This document shows, piece after piece, positions 34,021 to 44,402 of a stretch of DNA of 64,000 nucleotides. Within the stretch, counting starts at the first letter, position 1, and each line of letters opens with the position of its first letter. This DNA comes from Siphonodentalium dalli (lineage: Eukaryota; Mollusca; Scaphopoda; Gadilida; Siphonodentaliidae), in NCBI GenBank assembly GCA_032622095.1, contig CP136065.1:155625577-155689576 (forward strand), given 5' to 3'. Position numbers and translations under genes: made by a program. A model generated the notes under the pieces. The model made no database searches. It was not told the origin of the DNA and was given only the letters and a program-made list of their open reading frames with translations.

Positions 34021-35729
34021 ATGCATATAGTCTCGGCTATCAACAATGCATCAGAAAATGCTTTGCCCCGAAAGAAATTTCATAAACATTTGAAACCATT
34101 TTGGACGCCAAATCTGAACCAACTTCACAGTGAAATGCAGGCGTACAGAGTCATATGGATAAACAATGGTAGACCGCGGCAAGTAAATAATATTAGTTAT
34201 GTGAACTATAAACACGCAAAGGCACAATTTCGCCGCGAGTACAGAAAAGGGTCAGAACAATTCATCAAGCAGCGTGACGACGAAATTGACAGAAGCGCAC
34301 AATTAGATCAAGACACTTTCTTCAAATTATACAATTCAAAACGCTCTGCAACAAATCAAACATCTTCTACTATATTCAAAGAAAATGGCCAAACCTTTCG
34401 GTCAACTCCAGAAATTGCCAATGCATGGTCTAGATTTTTTGAGAATCTGTATTCACCACTGACAAGCGAACATTTTGACACGGATCACTTTGAAAGCGTC
34501 GCAAAATTTGTAAAAGAAAAGCTAGACTCTGCACATAATGATCGTACTGGAACCGATGATGTTTTATTATTTCCAGTTAGTCGAAATGAGTTATTGCCAG
34601 TGGTGGATACTCTCAGTCGCAATAAATCGCCCGGTTATGATAATATTTATAACGAGAATATTATATATGGCGGTGATTGTCTGCTTGATAGCCTCTGTAA
34701 ATTATTCTCAGCAATATTGCGGCATGGTTATATACCTGGGGCTGCCAAACGAGGTGTCATAATCACATTACATAAAGGAGGGACGAAACCTAAACACTCG
34801 TTCGACAGCTACAGGGCCATAACTCTAATGCCTACATTATACAAACTGCTGGAAAAAGTTTTGCAGAATAGAATCGAACTACATGCACCGCATATATTAT
34901 CAGTAAACCCTCTCCAACACGGTTTTCAAAAACATATAAGTTCAACCATGACTTCTTATCTAACTCAGGAATGCATCAACTTTAATGCCGACAGAAACCA
35001 AAAATTGTACTGTTGCTTTTTAGATGTATGGAAAGCCTTTGAAACGGTTTGGATAGACGGTCTTATGTATAAATTGTATGAGAGGGGCCTAACTGGAATT
35101 GCTTTCAAATTTGTGCACCAATTGCTCTCCGGTGTCTATTGCACTGTGAGATATAACGATGTTACATCCAGATTAATACAAAATTATCAAGGAACAAGGC
35201 AGGGGGAATATGCTCTCCGAAATTTTATATGGTCTACGTTGACGAACTGATCACATTACTATCAAAGTCAATGTATGGCTTTCATATGGAATCAATTAAT
35301 TGTACATGCCCAACCCACGCTGATGACATGCTACTTTTATCACTAACTGAACGTGGTTTGAATTCACTTATCAATATGTGTTTGAGTTATAGCTATACAT
35401 GGCGTTACAAGTATAACACATCTAAATCTGTAATAATGGTACTTAATGAGACAAAGACACAATCCGATAAGTGTAAACGCCAATGGATCATGGGGCCTGA
35501 ATACCTTAAAGAAGTGGACAGTACAGTCCACCTGGGAATCCCAATTGCGAAGTATAAACAAACAAATAATTTTATCGCACATGTATGTGACAAACTGAGA
35601 AGCACATTCCTTATGCTGTCGAATTCTGGCTTATATGCTGGAGGTCTAACTCCTCTGAGTTCCTCACTAATATATAAATCAGTCATTTTGCCAAGAGCGT
35701 TGTTCGCACGGAGCTATTGTGGAATATAA
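34021..35729 (+). pseudogene. LINE ORF2, reverse-transcriptase part (frameshifted)
   Basis: Frame 34021-35250 has the linker and RT motifs (NKSPGYDNIYNENI, KRGVIITLHKGG, SYRAITLMPTLYKLLEK, CCFLDVWKAFETVW, GTRQGE). After GTRQGE a deletion/frameshift near 35220 removes the expected cysteine/proline-rich segment. It resumes at VYVDELI in frame 35229-35729 with the catalytic motif as HADD (35316-35327) in place of the usual Y/F-ADD, then VILPRALFA. The protein would be inactive as it stands. Confidence 0.8.
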
Positions 35730-37861
35730 CCCAAAATGAAATTCTTAAAATAGAAAGAACTCATAAATTTTGCATAAAAACGATACAGGGATTCGAACCC
35801 AGGACCCGGACCGATATCGCTCTTGGCTTACTTGGAATTCACTCAATAGAATTCTACATAAATAAAAAGAAAATGTCACTATTATCATCCCTGTGCAATG
35901 TTGAATGCAACAATAAGAAAACTGTTAAACAAGTTTTCTTTCACAGAATGTATGAATACACGCTTCTGTCTACCACTGAGTCTCGCTTGTCTTGTTCTAA
36001 AAACTACTTTTGTGACATTATGCAAATACTTGATCAATATGACTTATCGAATTACCTTTACCAATTTGCCACATTTGACTCATTATGTTATCCCCTTACT
36101 AATATATTCAACCGCTATATCAACGAATCCTATTACCCTCTAGAATGGAAACGGTCAAATGTTGTGCCAATTCATAAAAAAGAAGACAGGAGTAAAATGT
36201 CTAACTATAGGCCTGTATCACTGCTCAGCTGTATATCAAAGGTGTTTGAGAAATGTATATATAAAAAAATTTGGGACTTTTTAACACTTAATGGACTAGT
36301 ATCAAATTTACAGTCAGGATTTGTCCGTGGTGATTCCACTGTCTTTCAACTCACCGATATCTACGATTACATTGCAGACTCATTGGACCAAGGTAAAGAA
36401 ATAAGATCTGTCTTCTGTGACGTTAGCAAAGCGTTTGATAAAGTATGGCACACAGGTTTATTGTACAAACTTGAACGTATTGGTATCACTGGTAAATTAC
36501 TTCACTTGATCGAGAGTTATCTAAGTCAACGCCAACAACGAGTAATAATTGACAATGAAAACTCAGATTGGAAACCCGTACAAGCAGGTGTTCCCCAAGG
36601 ATATATACTTGGACCTTTACTATTTATAGTTTATATAAACGATATCTCTGAAAATGTTACTTGTCACATTCGACTTTTTGCTGACGATACATCCATGTTT
36701 CTTACTATAGAAGATCCAGACAGAGCAGCAGATCTGATGAATATGGATATCGCGAGACTAGCTAATTGGGCACATCAGTGGCTTGTTACTTTTAATCCTC
36801 AAAAAACTGAATCTCTTCTTATCTCCAGAAAGCGAACACCCATAGCCCACCCACCACTTCAGATGTCCAATTCTATTATCACAGAAGTTAGCTTGCATAA
36901 ACACTTAGGATTAACATTTGACAATCAAGCGAAATGGGGTGACCACATAGATGATATTACTGATAGAGCTTGGAAGAAAATTAATATAATGCGAATGCAT
37001 AGATTTTCGCTGAATAGAAAAACCCTTCAAAAAATATATTTCTCTTACATTCGTCCAATCATAGAATATGCTGCACCAGTATGGGACAATTGTACATGTG
37101 AATTGAGCACACGACTTGAAAAAATTCAATTTGAAGCAGCAAGGATTGTTTCAGGAGCCACGCGTAGCACTAACAATAGCGACCTTCTATCTGAACTTGG
37201 GTGGGAAACATTAGCAGAAAGGAGAAAAAAATTTAAACTACATCAGTTTTATAAAATGTTTGTTAGATCATCACCATCCTATTTATACAACATGATCAAC
37301 ACCGATACCCCGGGTTCCCAGAGATATAATTTTAGGAGAAACGACTTAAGACCTCCGCAAGCTGACAACTCGGCATATATGAACACCTTCCTTCCATCTG
37401 CTACTCGCCTGTGGAATGAGTTAACACCCGAAACTAAAAGCGCAAAGTCTTTAGAGATATTCAAGTCACGACTAGATATAGAAAAACGGAGAAATTCATT
37501 GAAAGTCCAACATTTTGATTATTGTTTAAATCGCGAAACCCAAATATTGCATGCCCGTTTAAGACTCAAGTGTAGTAATCTAAATCGTGACCTTCGTGAA
37601 AACCATTTACGCGATTGTGACAAATGTGTATGCGGGGATGTAGAAAGCGCTGAACACTTTCTATTATTCTGTCAAAGATATACTCAACTCAGGTCTGACT
37701 CATTCTCAAATATTGACCCGACTTTCTTAACTACCAAGATCTTACTCAAAGGCATACCATTGCTATCATCTGAAATAAATAATGAAATATTCAGAGCTAC
37801 GCAATACTTCATTCTAAAAAGCGGTCGTTTCAAACAATACACTAACAATTCAACGGCATAG
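35717..37861 (+). CDS. Hybrid 714-codon frame: old LINE tail fused to nested LINE RT
   Basis: Residues 1 to about 119 belong to the outer LINE (KIERTHKFCIKTIQ, LGLLGIHSIEFY, LDQYDLSNYLYQFAT). From codon 120 the frame belongs to the nested LINE: LCYPLTNIFNRYI, NYRPVSLLSCISKVFEK, FCDVSKAFDKVWH, AGVPQGYILGPLLFIVYIND, RLFADDTSM (FADD at 36677-36688), KHLGLTF, PIIEYAAPVWDN, LPSATRLWNELTP, and a terminal Cys/His cluster (CDKCVCGDVESAEHFLLFC). The join is a chance in-frame insertion, not a functional fusion. The nested RT keeps its catalytic motif and has no stop, but its N-terminal part, including any endonuclease, is truncated. Confidence 0.85.
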   Translation: MWNITQNEILKIERTHKFCIKTIQGFEPRTRTDIALGLLGIHSIEFYINKKKMSLLSSLCNVECNNKKTVKQVFFHRMYEYTLLSTTESRLSCSKNYFCDIMQILDQYDLSNYLYQFATFDSLCYPLTNIFNRYINESYYPLEWKRSNVVPIHKKEDRSKMSNYRPVSLLSCISKVFEKCIYKKIWDFLTLNGLVSNLQSGFVRGDSTVFQLTDIYDYIADSLDQGKEIRSVFCDVSKAFDKVWHTGLLYKLERIGITGKLLHLIESYLSQRQQRVIIDNENSDWKPVQAGVPQGYILGPLLFIVYINDISENVTCHIRLFADDTSMFLTIEDPDRAADLMNMDIARLANWAHQWLVTFNPQKTESLLISRKRTPIAHPPLQMSNSIITEVSLHKHLGLTFDNQAKWGDHIDDITDRAWKKINIMRMHRFSLNRKTLQKIYFSYIRPIIEYAAPVWDNCTCELSTRLEKIQFEAARIVSGATRSTNNSDLLSELGWETLAERRKKFKLHQFYKMFVRSSPSYLYNMINTDTPGSQRYNFRRNDLRPPQADNSAYMNTFLPSATRLWNELTPETKSAKSLEIFKSRLDIEKRRNSLKVQHFDYCLNRETQILHARLRLKCSNLNRDLRENHLRDCDKCVCGDVESAEHFLLFCQRYTQLRSDSFSNIDPTFLTTKILLKGIPLLSSEINNEIFRATQYFILKSGRFKQYTNNSTA

Positions 37862-38384
37862 CAACGATAACCCATGGAGTTTTCATATTTAGTTTTCATA
37901 TTTAGTTTCCATATTTAGTTTCCACATTTATTTTCAAAACAATTCATTTTCAAAATAATTCTTTCCACAAGTTAGTCTAAAAATGTTCATAACAGTGGTA
38001 CCGACTTTTCTTTCACATACAAGCTCTTTATTTCTATCGCTTCACCTATCTCTGTCTCGTATTCCTTGTGAATACACCCCTCTCATTATTATCCACATAA
38101 GCTTATTTATCATTTCAACACTTATTGTAAACTCGTCTGTACATCATAATATTAATATACCATCACTTCTTAAACCTATTGTTTCTCTAACTCGACCACT
38201 TGCCATTCGCTCGATCTTCCTTGATTTCTACAATTTTTCTACTTGTCTGAGGAGATAGCTCAACAAAAGCACATATCTGCTTGCTGCTAAATCCTCTTCC
38301 CCTTTTCTATTCTACTCATGTTTCCATCATCTAAATGTTGTTCATCATAAATGTAATATTGGGGCTAATAAATATTGTTTAAAT
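36074..38384 (+). mobile_element. Nested 5'-truncated LINE (CR1/jockey-like)
   Basis: Flanked by a perfect 12-bp duplication CAATTTGCCACA (36062-36073 and 38385-38396). The outer ORF2 continues in frame across the pair: YQFAT before, QFATEFLFPDKK after. The 3' end is GGGGCTAATAAATATTGTTT plus a few bases. Clade assignment is from motif style only. Confidence 0.93.
37880..37935 (+). repeat. 13-bp tandem repeat in nested LINE 3' UTR
   Basis: About four copies of TTTTCATATTTAG-like units just after the stop codon at 37861. Confidence 0.75.
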
Positions 38385-38949
38385 CAATTTGCCACAGAGT
38401 TTCTTTTTCCGGACAAAAAATCGTGGAAACATATTTTTAACACAGGAATGGAAACATCACACGCGGATGCATGGAAATCAAGAACAAATTCTGACCCAAG
38501 TTTTTCTCCCTTCAATAGAATACACACAGAATTATGTATGTCCTATGTTTGGCGCCTATGCAAATTATATCCAGAAGAAAAGACCATGTATCTCACAATT
38601 GGCAAATTGATAAGCCAAATAGGAATCAACAGAGAAATTTCATGTACGAACTGTGATTCTACCACGACCGACATTTTGTCTCATATATTCATTGATTGTA
38701 CGGCCATGTTTTCGTTTAGAAATGAGATGGAATATTTTATTATGGATGCACTTGGGATTAATGCCTATATACATCAAATACGAATCGCTCTCAGGAGAAG
38801 CCAAATTAAGTGTGCTCCTTGGCAACTTATCAGAAATTGAGAGCGATATAATGATTGAAGATGGCGACATTCCAATTATAATTTTCAAAAATGTTGTCAA
38901 AATGTGGCAAGCTTATTACCTATATGCTGGTATGATCGGTGTTACTTAA
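38385..38949 (+). pseudogene. Outer LINE ORF2 C-terminus, after the nested insertion
   Basis: Resumes at the duplicated QFAT and continues through TGMETSHADAWKSR, a CCHC-type cluster (CTNCDSTTTDILSHIFIDC) and FRNEMEYFIMDALG. A frameshift near 38775 follows, then the frame ending MWQAYYLYAGMIGVT. The 3' UTR follows. Confidence 0.8.
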
Positions 38950-39515
38950 TATAGTGCACATTTGACCTTTTTACTCATACATATATTGCCCACTATAATA
39001 TTGTCATCGAAATGAATATGTCACATATAATTATATATATACCTCACTATACTTCACTTTAACTATATACGTGACACGTGATATCCAGGTTATAATATGT
39101 CTCCAATTCTCACACGAATTATATTACATTGAAAACGCACTTGCTTTATAAAACCATTCAAGTATACAAATAAATCGTGTAAGTTGCGTGTACACGTGTG
39201 CCTGTGCGTGTTGGTGCGTGCGTCCCATTCGGTTGGGATCAGTTGGCCAGTAGGATGACAATCAAATGCTTCAGTATATCCTGCGCGTCCGGGTGCACGT
39301 GTGTGCGTTTGGCATACACCAATGTATGCCGTTGTGGCTGCGCCCCTATGTGTGCGTACCATACGGCAACGAAATGGCGTTCGGATGCATTACTACCGCG
39401 TGTAGTCATATACTTTTGATTGTTCTTATGCTTATGTATAAGCGTTTGTATCATGTTCTTTATTTGCCATTTGTTCATATATAATCTTCAGTAATGGAGG
39501 ATAATTAAAGATATA
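38950..39515. other. Outer LINE 3' region, no gene
   Basis: Probably LINE 3' UTR plus GT/GC-rich simple sequence (about 39185-39360). The exact 3' end before 39516 cannot be set. Confidence 0.45.
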
Positions 39516-39541
39516 TATTAACCCAACACCCGGACTGTTGC

Positions 39542-39757
39542 ATGGGTGTGAAAAAGAAACAAACACCAATATCCTGCAGGCAAACGATCGTGTCAGGTGA
39601 ACTGTTACCACCGATAGCAACAAATCAGGGTGTGTTCACCGAATTTCTCTATCAAAACAGAGAGATGTTAGGCCATTATGTAGAGATTGTTCACCAAGAG
39701 GAGCAAGCTATTTTATCCCCCGAACGGAGCGAACCCGAAATTAATAAAACATTTTGA
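39542..39757 (+). other. Conserved small frame in array unit C (71 codons seen)
   Basis: Same frame and end as 27742-28023, but its 5' part is missing because array homology restarts only at 39516. Confidence 0.35.
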
Positions 39758-39973
39758 CATATTTATAATACGGAATGTCAGAATCGTTATGGTATAAAAG
39801 AACAGCGAAAAATAAGTTTGTTTATGTTTTATTAAATAATTAACATGAAACTATAACAACTTAAACGGTAAACAACATATTTAGCACAGAACATATAGCA
39901 TAAAGTCACAAAGAATGAGCACTAGAACACTGAAGAGCACAATAGAAGAAGTCTTTCATAAAAATATCAAAGT

Positions 39974-40951
39974 TTACAACACAGCCAATGTGGCGACGCT
40001 AGATGGCGTTGGTCTCTTCAACGACCTGCTCGTCATCTGGATTCTCTTCAGGAATAACATGCGTTCGAACTTGGTGGAGCCTCTAACTGCCACGTCATTC
40101 TCGTCGATTACCGGCAGTCTGCTTCGGTTGGTGAATCTTCGGTGGATCTGGTTCGGAAGGCTCTTGAACTTCTTCAGAATGGATTTCTTCATCTTAGAAA
40201 TCTTGGAGCTGTTGTGTCGAAGATCGGGTGTTGTCATGTTTCCTTGATGGTCGTCTGATTGGTAACATGAGTCGCTCTGTGATGTGAAAGTGTCATCTTT
40301 GAGTGCAACAGCAGCACGTGCTTGAACGAACGTAAGCGAATCATCGTCATCCTCAGAGATAGTGTCAAGGTGGATGGATGGTACCATGGTTTCGTTGGCT
40401 GTCGAATGAAGTCTCTCTGCGCTCTTATATATACCGTAGAAACCACTGTCTCCAGAAGAACTATGGGCGACGTCATCTCCAGAAGAACTATGGGTGACGT
40501 CATCATCTTCATCGGAACAATAGTCGTTGATGTTCTGCAAGGAAGCGTAGTGAAGCTCAACGGTTTCGCACATGTTACCAGCCAGGGTCTCCTTCTCAAC
40601 TCTTGACACGTGTCGGTCGCCGTTCATGGTAGAAGACGCTACCGGGACGAAGATGTTGAGATGGTTGATAGATTTGGACATCTCACATCTCTTGTTGATG
40701 AACGTGGAACAGGCTTGTGGCATGGGACAATTGATTTTTCTGTTGACGGATGGCCGTTGTCTGTTGGTGCTTAGCTTCGGTGTGCTATAGAGTTGCACTT
40801 TTGATGGAGTTGACGAAGCTCTTGGGTTGAACTTTCTGCTGATCTTTCTGTAATCGGGGAAACCTCGATTATGTTCATGCGTGCTGTTCGTGGCTGACAC
40901 ATAACACTGGGCAGCGAACATGTCGGTCAACTGCGTCGCTGCTCGTACCAT
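39974..40951 (-). CDS. Paralogue family gene 5: unknown 325-aa protein
   Basis: Complete array copy, closest to gene 4. It has the same start context (TTATTTTCAG|AT then ATG at 40951) and stop (39974). Differences include loss of four residues after DDHQGN (gene 4 has IPRN there), and DDVTHSSSG then DDVAHSSSG in the duplicated segment. The basic KKSILKKF block and the SSVATLAVL end are kept. Poly(A) candidate near 39829. Function unknown. Confidence 0.88.
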   Translation of the reverse strand: MVRAATQLTDMFAAQCYVSATNSTHEHNRGFPDYRKISRKFNPRASSTPSKVQLYSTPKLSTNRQRPSVNRKINCPMPQACSTFINKRCEMSKSINHLNIFVPVASSTMNGDRHVSRVEKETLAGNMCETVELHYASLQNINDYCSDEDDDVTHSSSGDDVAHSSSGDSGFYGIYKSAERLHSTANETMVPSIHLDTISEDDDDSLTFVQARAAVALKDDTFTSQSDSCYQSDDHQGNMTTPDLRHNSSKISKMKKSILKKFKSLPNQIHRRFTNRSRLPVIDENDVAVRGSTKFERMLFLKRIQMTSRSLKRPTPSSVATLAVL

Positions 40952-42123
40952 ATCTGAAAATAAGGAAAACAACATCATTATAACGCATGTACATGTATGT
41001 AGGCTGACATAACTCAATGCACATACAATGTGTATCAATACAATGCATAATCAGTATACAGTTTTGTTAATGAACTGTGTTACTATATAGGGGCATAATA
41101 TACATGTATATTCATCCAAAATATACAATTTATATTTGGACTATAAGTGTTCATTAAGTGATAAAAAATCGTTTATAATTCGTTTCAGTTCTCAGCACAT
41201 CAAAATTTAACCCAGATCCGCTGTGCATCGAACAATAAAGAGAATTCATTCTAAATGGTTTTCTGATGTGGTATCAATAACGAGCGATTGGTTCACTTAT
41301 GCGCGGCAATTTGTGATAAATTAAGCTGACTGGTTCGTCTTTTCTTGCTGGATGCTATAAATTATTATCAATCAATAAATATAAATCGTTTGTCAGCGTG
41401 GGGGCTTTACAATTAATCTCTAAATTTAATATCTTATATCATGCTGTATTTCTCTAATTTGGTTTCCGCATTTGCATCTAAATAAAAGCTAAAACGATGT
41501 CCAATAAGTGACTGCTGGAAGACAGTTGTCATGTACACGTGGTATCAATCAATATGTTCGATTCGTTAGAATCAAAATTAAATTAGGAACGCTAATATCA
41601 GAGTTAACAAATTTAAGTTATATTTAATTATCGTCAATAAAGTAACAACAGCGCTCATTTAAGCAGAGATTTCCGCACACGGCCATCAATGCTTCATCGT
41701 GAATTTAACTCACTCAATGATATATTCGTTAAGGTCTAGATGAGAAGCGTTCGAAACATAAAGTGTTCTGAATTTAGGTTTAAATTAATCCAATATATAT
41801 ATTTGGGCGTGAGTTTTGTTGACATATATAAATAGAGTGTCGTCACACTCGGTCATTGAATGACATGCACGTTGTTCACAAGTTTGAAAACAACAATGTT
41901 TACACAAGGAAATTCCTCGCATAACACTTCAGCTGGTTATTGTTCGTGAGATTATAAAGAAAACAAATAAAACAAACAAAAATAAGAACATCATCGGAAG
42001 ATTCACTTATAAGCAACTCTTAATTTATATCTATACTGTGAACATTGAAGACATCGCATGTAAATTTAGATATGATTTCGATAGTGAGGCCTATAGCATT
42101 AGATAAAAATAATAATCACATTG
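40952..42123. other. 5' flank of gene 5 (array unit C)
   Basis: Matches 29231-30378 and 26021-27193, including the TATA-like TATATAAATA near 41825. Confidence 0.55.
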
Positions 42124-42758
42124 CGTCGCATCAGTGCTATAATGACGTAACCCACATTTTCAACTTTCCAAGAAAATGAATGTTGAAGTTTTCAGACAAC
42201 ATTTCTCCTAATGTTGACAAAGCATGACGTATTGTTGTATTTATCCCAATGAAAACTGACATTAGCTGTCCATTGAACCATTGAACGCCAACGACGATTG
42301 GTTTCCGTGCTATCAGAAAGTTGTGCTAATAAATGCAGATTAAACTAAATATGGTGGCAATGAACTAAAAAGTGCCTATTCTACATTATGAATATTCACT
42401 CATTCAGAATTTTGTGGAACAATCAAAATTTAAATCACCAATTGATCACGCGACTAACATGGAGATACGACCATATACATGATATAGCACACATTTGAGA
42501 ATTTACAAACACAAAACAGAAGTCACGTGGACAACCTGAAGCATCCGATTGGCTGCTGCTGGACATACGACCTTATAGCACGAATAATTGTGAAGATCGC
42601 TGGAGATACGACATTTGTGTCACTGGTTTGTGAGAATATTTGCCATCCAATGCAAAAACAGTTTGGCCCATCGGATTGGATGTTTTCTCACGATTCGAAT
42701 GATATCAAATACTCATTTCCCGCCAAAATGGAGTTACGACCTTATAGCTGATGCGACG
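42124..42758. mobile_element. Same TIR element, copy in unit C
   Basis: Left end CGTCGCATCAGTGCTATAA; the right end has lost three bases (TTATAGC-TGATGCGACG). ATTG lies on both sides (42120-42123, 42759-42762). It sits at the same position as in unit B, so insertion predates the B/C duplication. Confidence 0.85.
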
Positions 42759-43216
42759 ATTGGTTCATAGTGTGACTACCGGTGTTTGTTTCTTCTAATG
42801 TATCATTATAAAATTAAAGCGTCGTATGTGTATTGTTAAAAAAAACTAATTAAACACAACAATTATATGATTATTATTACGTCGGGGTGAGGAGAGGATG
42901 GAGTCAAATGAAGTGAAATTATCACACAAAAAGAAGGAAAACGGAGAAAACAGTCCACTTTTAATAATGATCAATATGATAAAGAGTTTACAAGTGCGCT
43001 AAATTACAAATTAATGTCCATATTCGGCATTTTATCAGCACAGAGTGACGATTACTAACAGAAAGGACAACGCTAAAAAAAACAGTTGACATGTATGACT
43101 TGCGGCCTGAAAATTAAGTGCTACTTTAAGTGATATGAATTAAATTACGTTCGTTGGTAATGTCAAATATCGAAATCGGAGATATTTCTGAGCTGAAAAA
43201 ATAAATAGAGTGATGT

Positions 43217-43503
43217 GTGTCGGGTGAACGTGGAGAATACTCACTGGAAAATATATCCGTAAATGTGCTGCAAAAGAATAATACTACAGGAACATCGGAC
43301 GATGATGTGAATGCCCCAGTTCCCGTTCGACCGGTTTATATGGGGCCATGTATTAACCTGACACCCGGACTGTTGCATGGGTGTGAACAAGAAACAAACA
43401 CCAATATCCTGCAGGCAAACGATCGTGTCAGGTGAACTGTTACTACCGATAGCAACAAATCAGGGTGTGTTCACTGAATTTCTCTATCAAAACAGAGAGA
43501 TGT
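43217..43503. repeat. Terminal partial array block
   Basis: Begins the plus-strand block seen at 27648 and 31460, then stops matching after CAAAACAGAGAGATGT. This is the right edge of the array. Confidence 0.75.
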
Positions 43504-44110
43504 CTGAACGTGACCCTACCTAATGAGGTATGAAATATATTGTAGCGCAAGTGGGATGTATATATGTGAATCAAATGTGTATCAAATAAATAGATAGTCT
43601 GTATATAGTAACGGGCACATCCACTCTGACTTGGTCTTTATCTTTTTATTCAATGATTTTTTTATATTTATATTATTATGTCCAAAGATCCCATATCAAC
43701 AACGTTCCGATATTCACAGTGTACACCCTTGAACTAGGAATTGTCCTGTTTCGGGTTAGTGCTGTAGAATAGGTTCCTGTTCTCGGGGAAGAGTTTCACT
43801 CACACATAAAGGTTTCATGACATACGTTCGGGGTGGATGTGCCTTCAATGCATATATTAATATTACATATACTATATAATTATGCACCGGTTAAATGTGC
43901 TTTTGTCATGTATTAGTATTTAAATTTGTATATCTCACATTACATATTTATTGGTTTATTGTGAGTAAAGATTTTGAAATTGAATTGAATGATTGCGTGT
44001 TATCGTTTCAAATGTTGAGAAGAAATAGTATGTATGGCTTCAGAGAGAGAGAATAACTAAAATGAAAAATTAAATTAATATCTTCTATATGTATATATAT
44101 ATATATATTG
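43504..44110. other. Intergenic; possible retroposon tail
   Basis: No gene. GGGCACATCCACTCTGAC (about 43612) and GGGTGGATGTGCC (about 43830) form short inverted ends. GTAAAGATTTTGAAATTGAA near 43968 looks like a LINE 3' tail. Confidence 0.4.
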
Positions 44111-44402
44111 CAAATATTCATATTTGTTCAAATCGCCACCCAACAGAAGGAATATTAAAATATATATAGTTTTGTTCATATGCCAAACATAATCAGCGTG
44201 TAAATAGTATATTGTCGTCAAGACGTACGATGGTGTACGTAAACAAGAGCCTGCTCGTGTTACAGAAGTTGTGCTTCTGTTTATGCCATATTTCTGATTG
44301 GAATAGAACAAAGCCTGTCTATATTTTACTATTCTTTCTGTTTATGGCGGCGCTGAATATTTTAACAGCATACCCACCGCCAACGCCGCCCGTATCTTTA
44401 AC
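44111..44402. mobile_element. TTAA element, family 2, partial copy
   Basis: Matches 4630-5113 without the interior 4790-4980. The right end is GCCGCCCGTATCT-TTAA. The left end is replaced by an (AT)n run at about 44092-44110. Confidence 0.78.

Larger units (their letters stand above)
31904..39515 (+). mobile_element. Degraded APE-type LINE inserted in the gene array
   Basis: Carries ORF1, an AP-endonuclease, an RT and a CCHC-like tail in order. It has frameshifts near 33925, 35220 and 38775 and a stop near 33997, so it is not functional. The left edge is where array sequence stops after AAGTTTGTTT (about 31903). The right edge is where array sequence resumes at TATTAACCC (39516). The resumed sequence repeats the preceding roughly 306 bp with a few percent difference. 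A second LINE sits inside at 36074-38384. The 3' edge is uncertain. Confidence 0.8.
25384..43503. repeat. Tandem gene array with LINE interruption
   Basis: Homologous blocks in the same orientation: unit A about 25384-28023 (partial), unit B about 28024-31903, then a LINE at about 31904-39515, and unit C about 39516-43503. Each unit holds a plus-strand block (27640-28023 type), a 3' flank of about 220 bp, a minus-strand gene and about 2.6 kb of 5' flank. Units B and C carry a 624-635-bp transposon that A lacks. The array edges are abrupt: gene 3 is cut at 25384, and the last block is cut after AGAGAGATGT at 43503. Confidence 0.85.

Noticed and set aside
35785-35805. GGGATTCGAACCCAGGACC resembles a tRNA T-arm / Pol III B box on the minus strand
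   Set aside because: It lies inside conserved LINE ORF2 coding sequence (IQGFEPRTRTD), with no A box or cloverleaf around it.
25384-43503. CRISPR-like or prokaryotic interpretation of the repeated blocks
   Set aside because: Units are about 3-4 kb gene duplications in a spliced eukaryotic genome, not short repeats with spacers.
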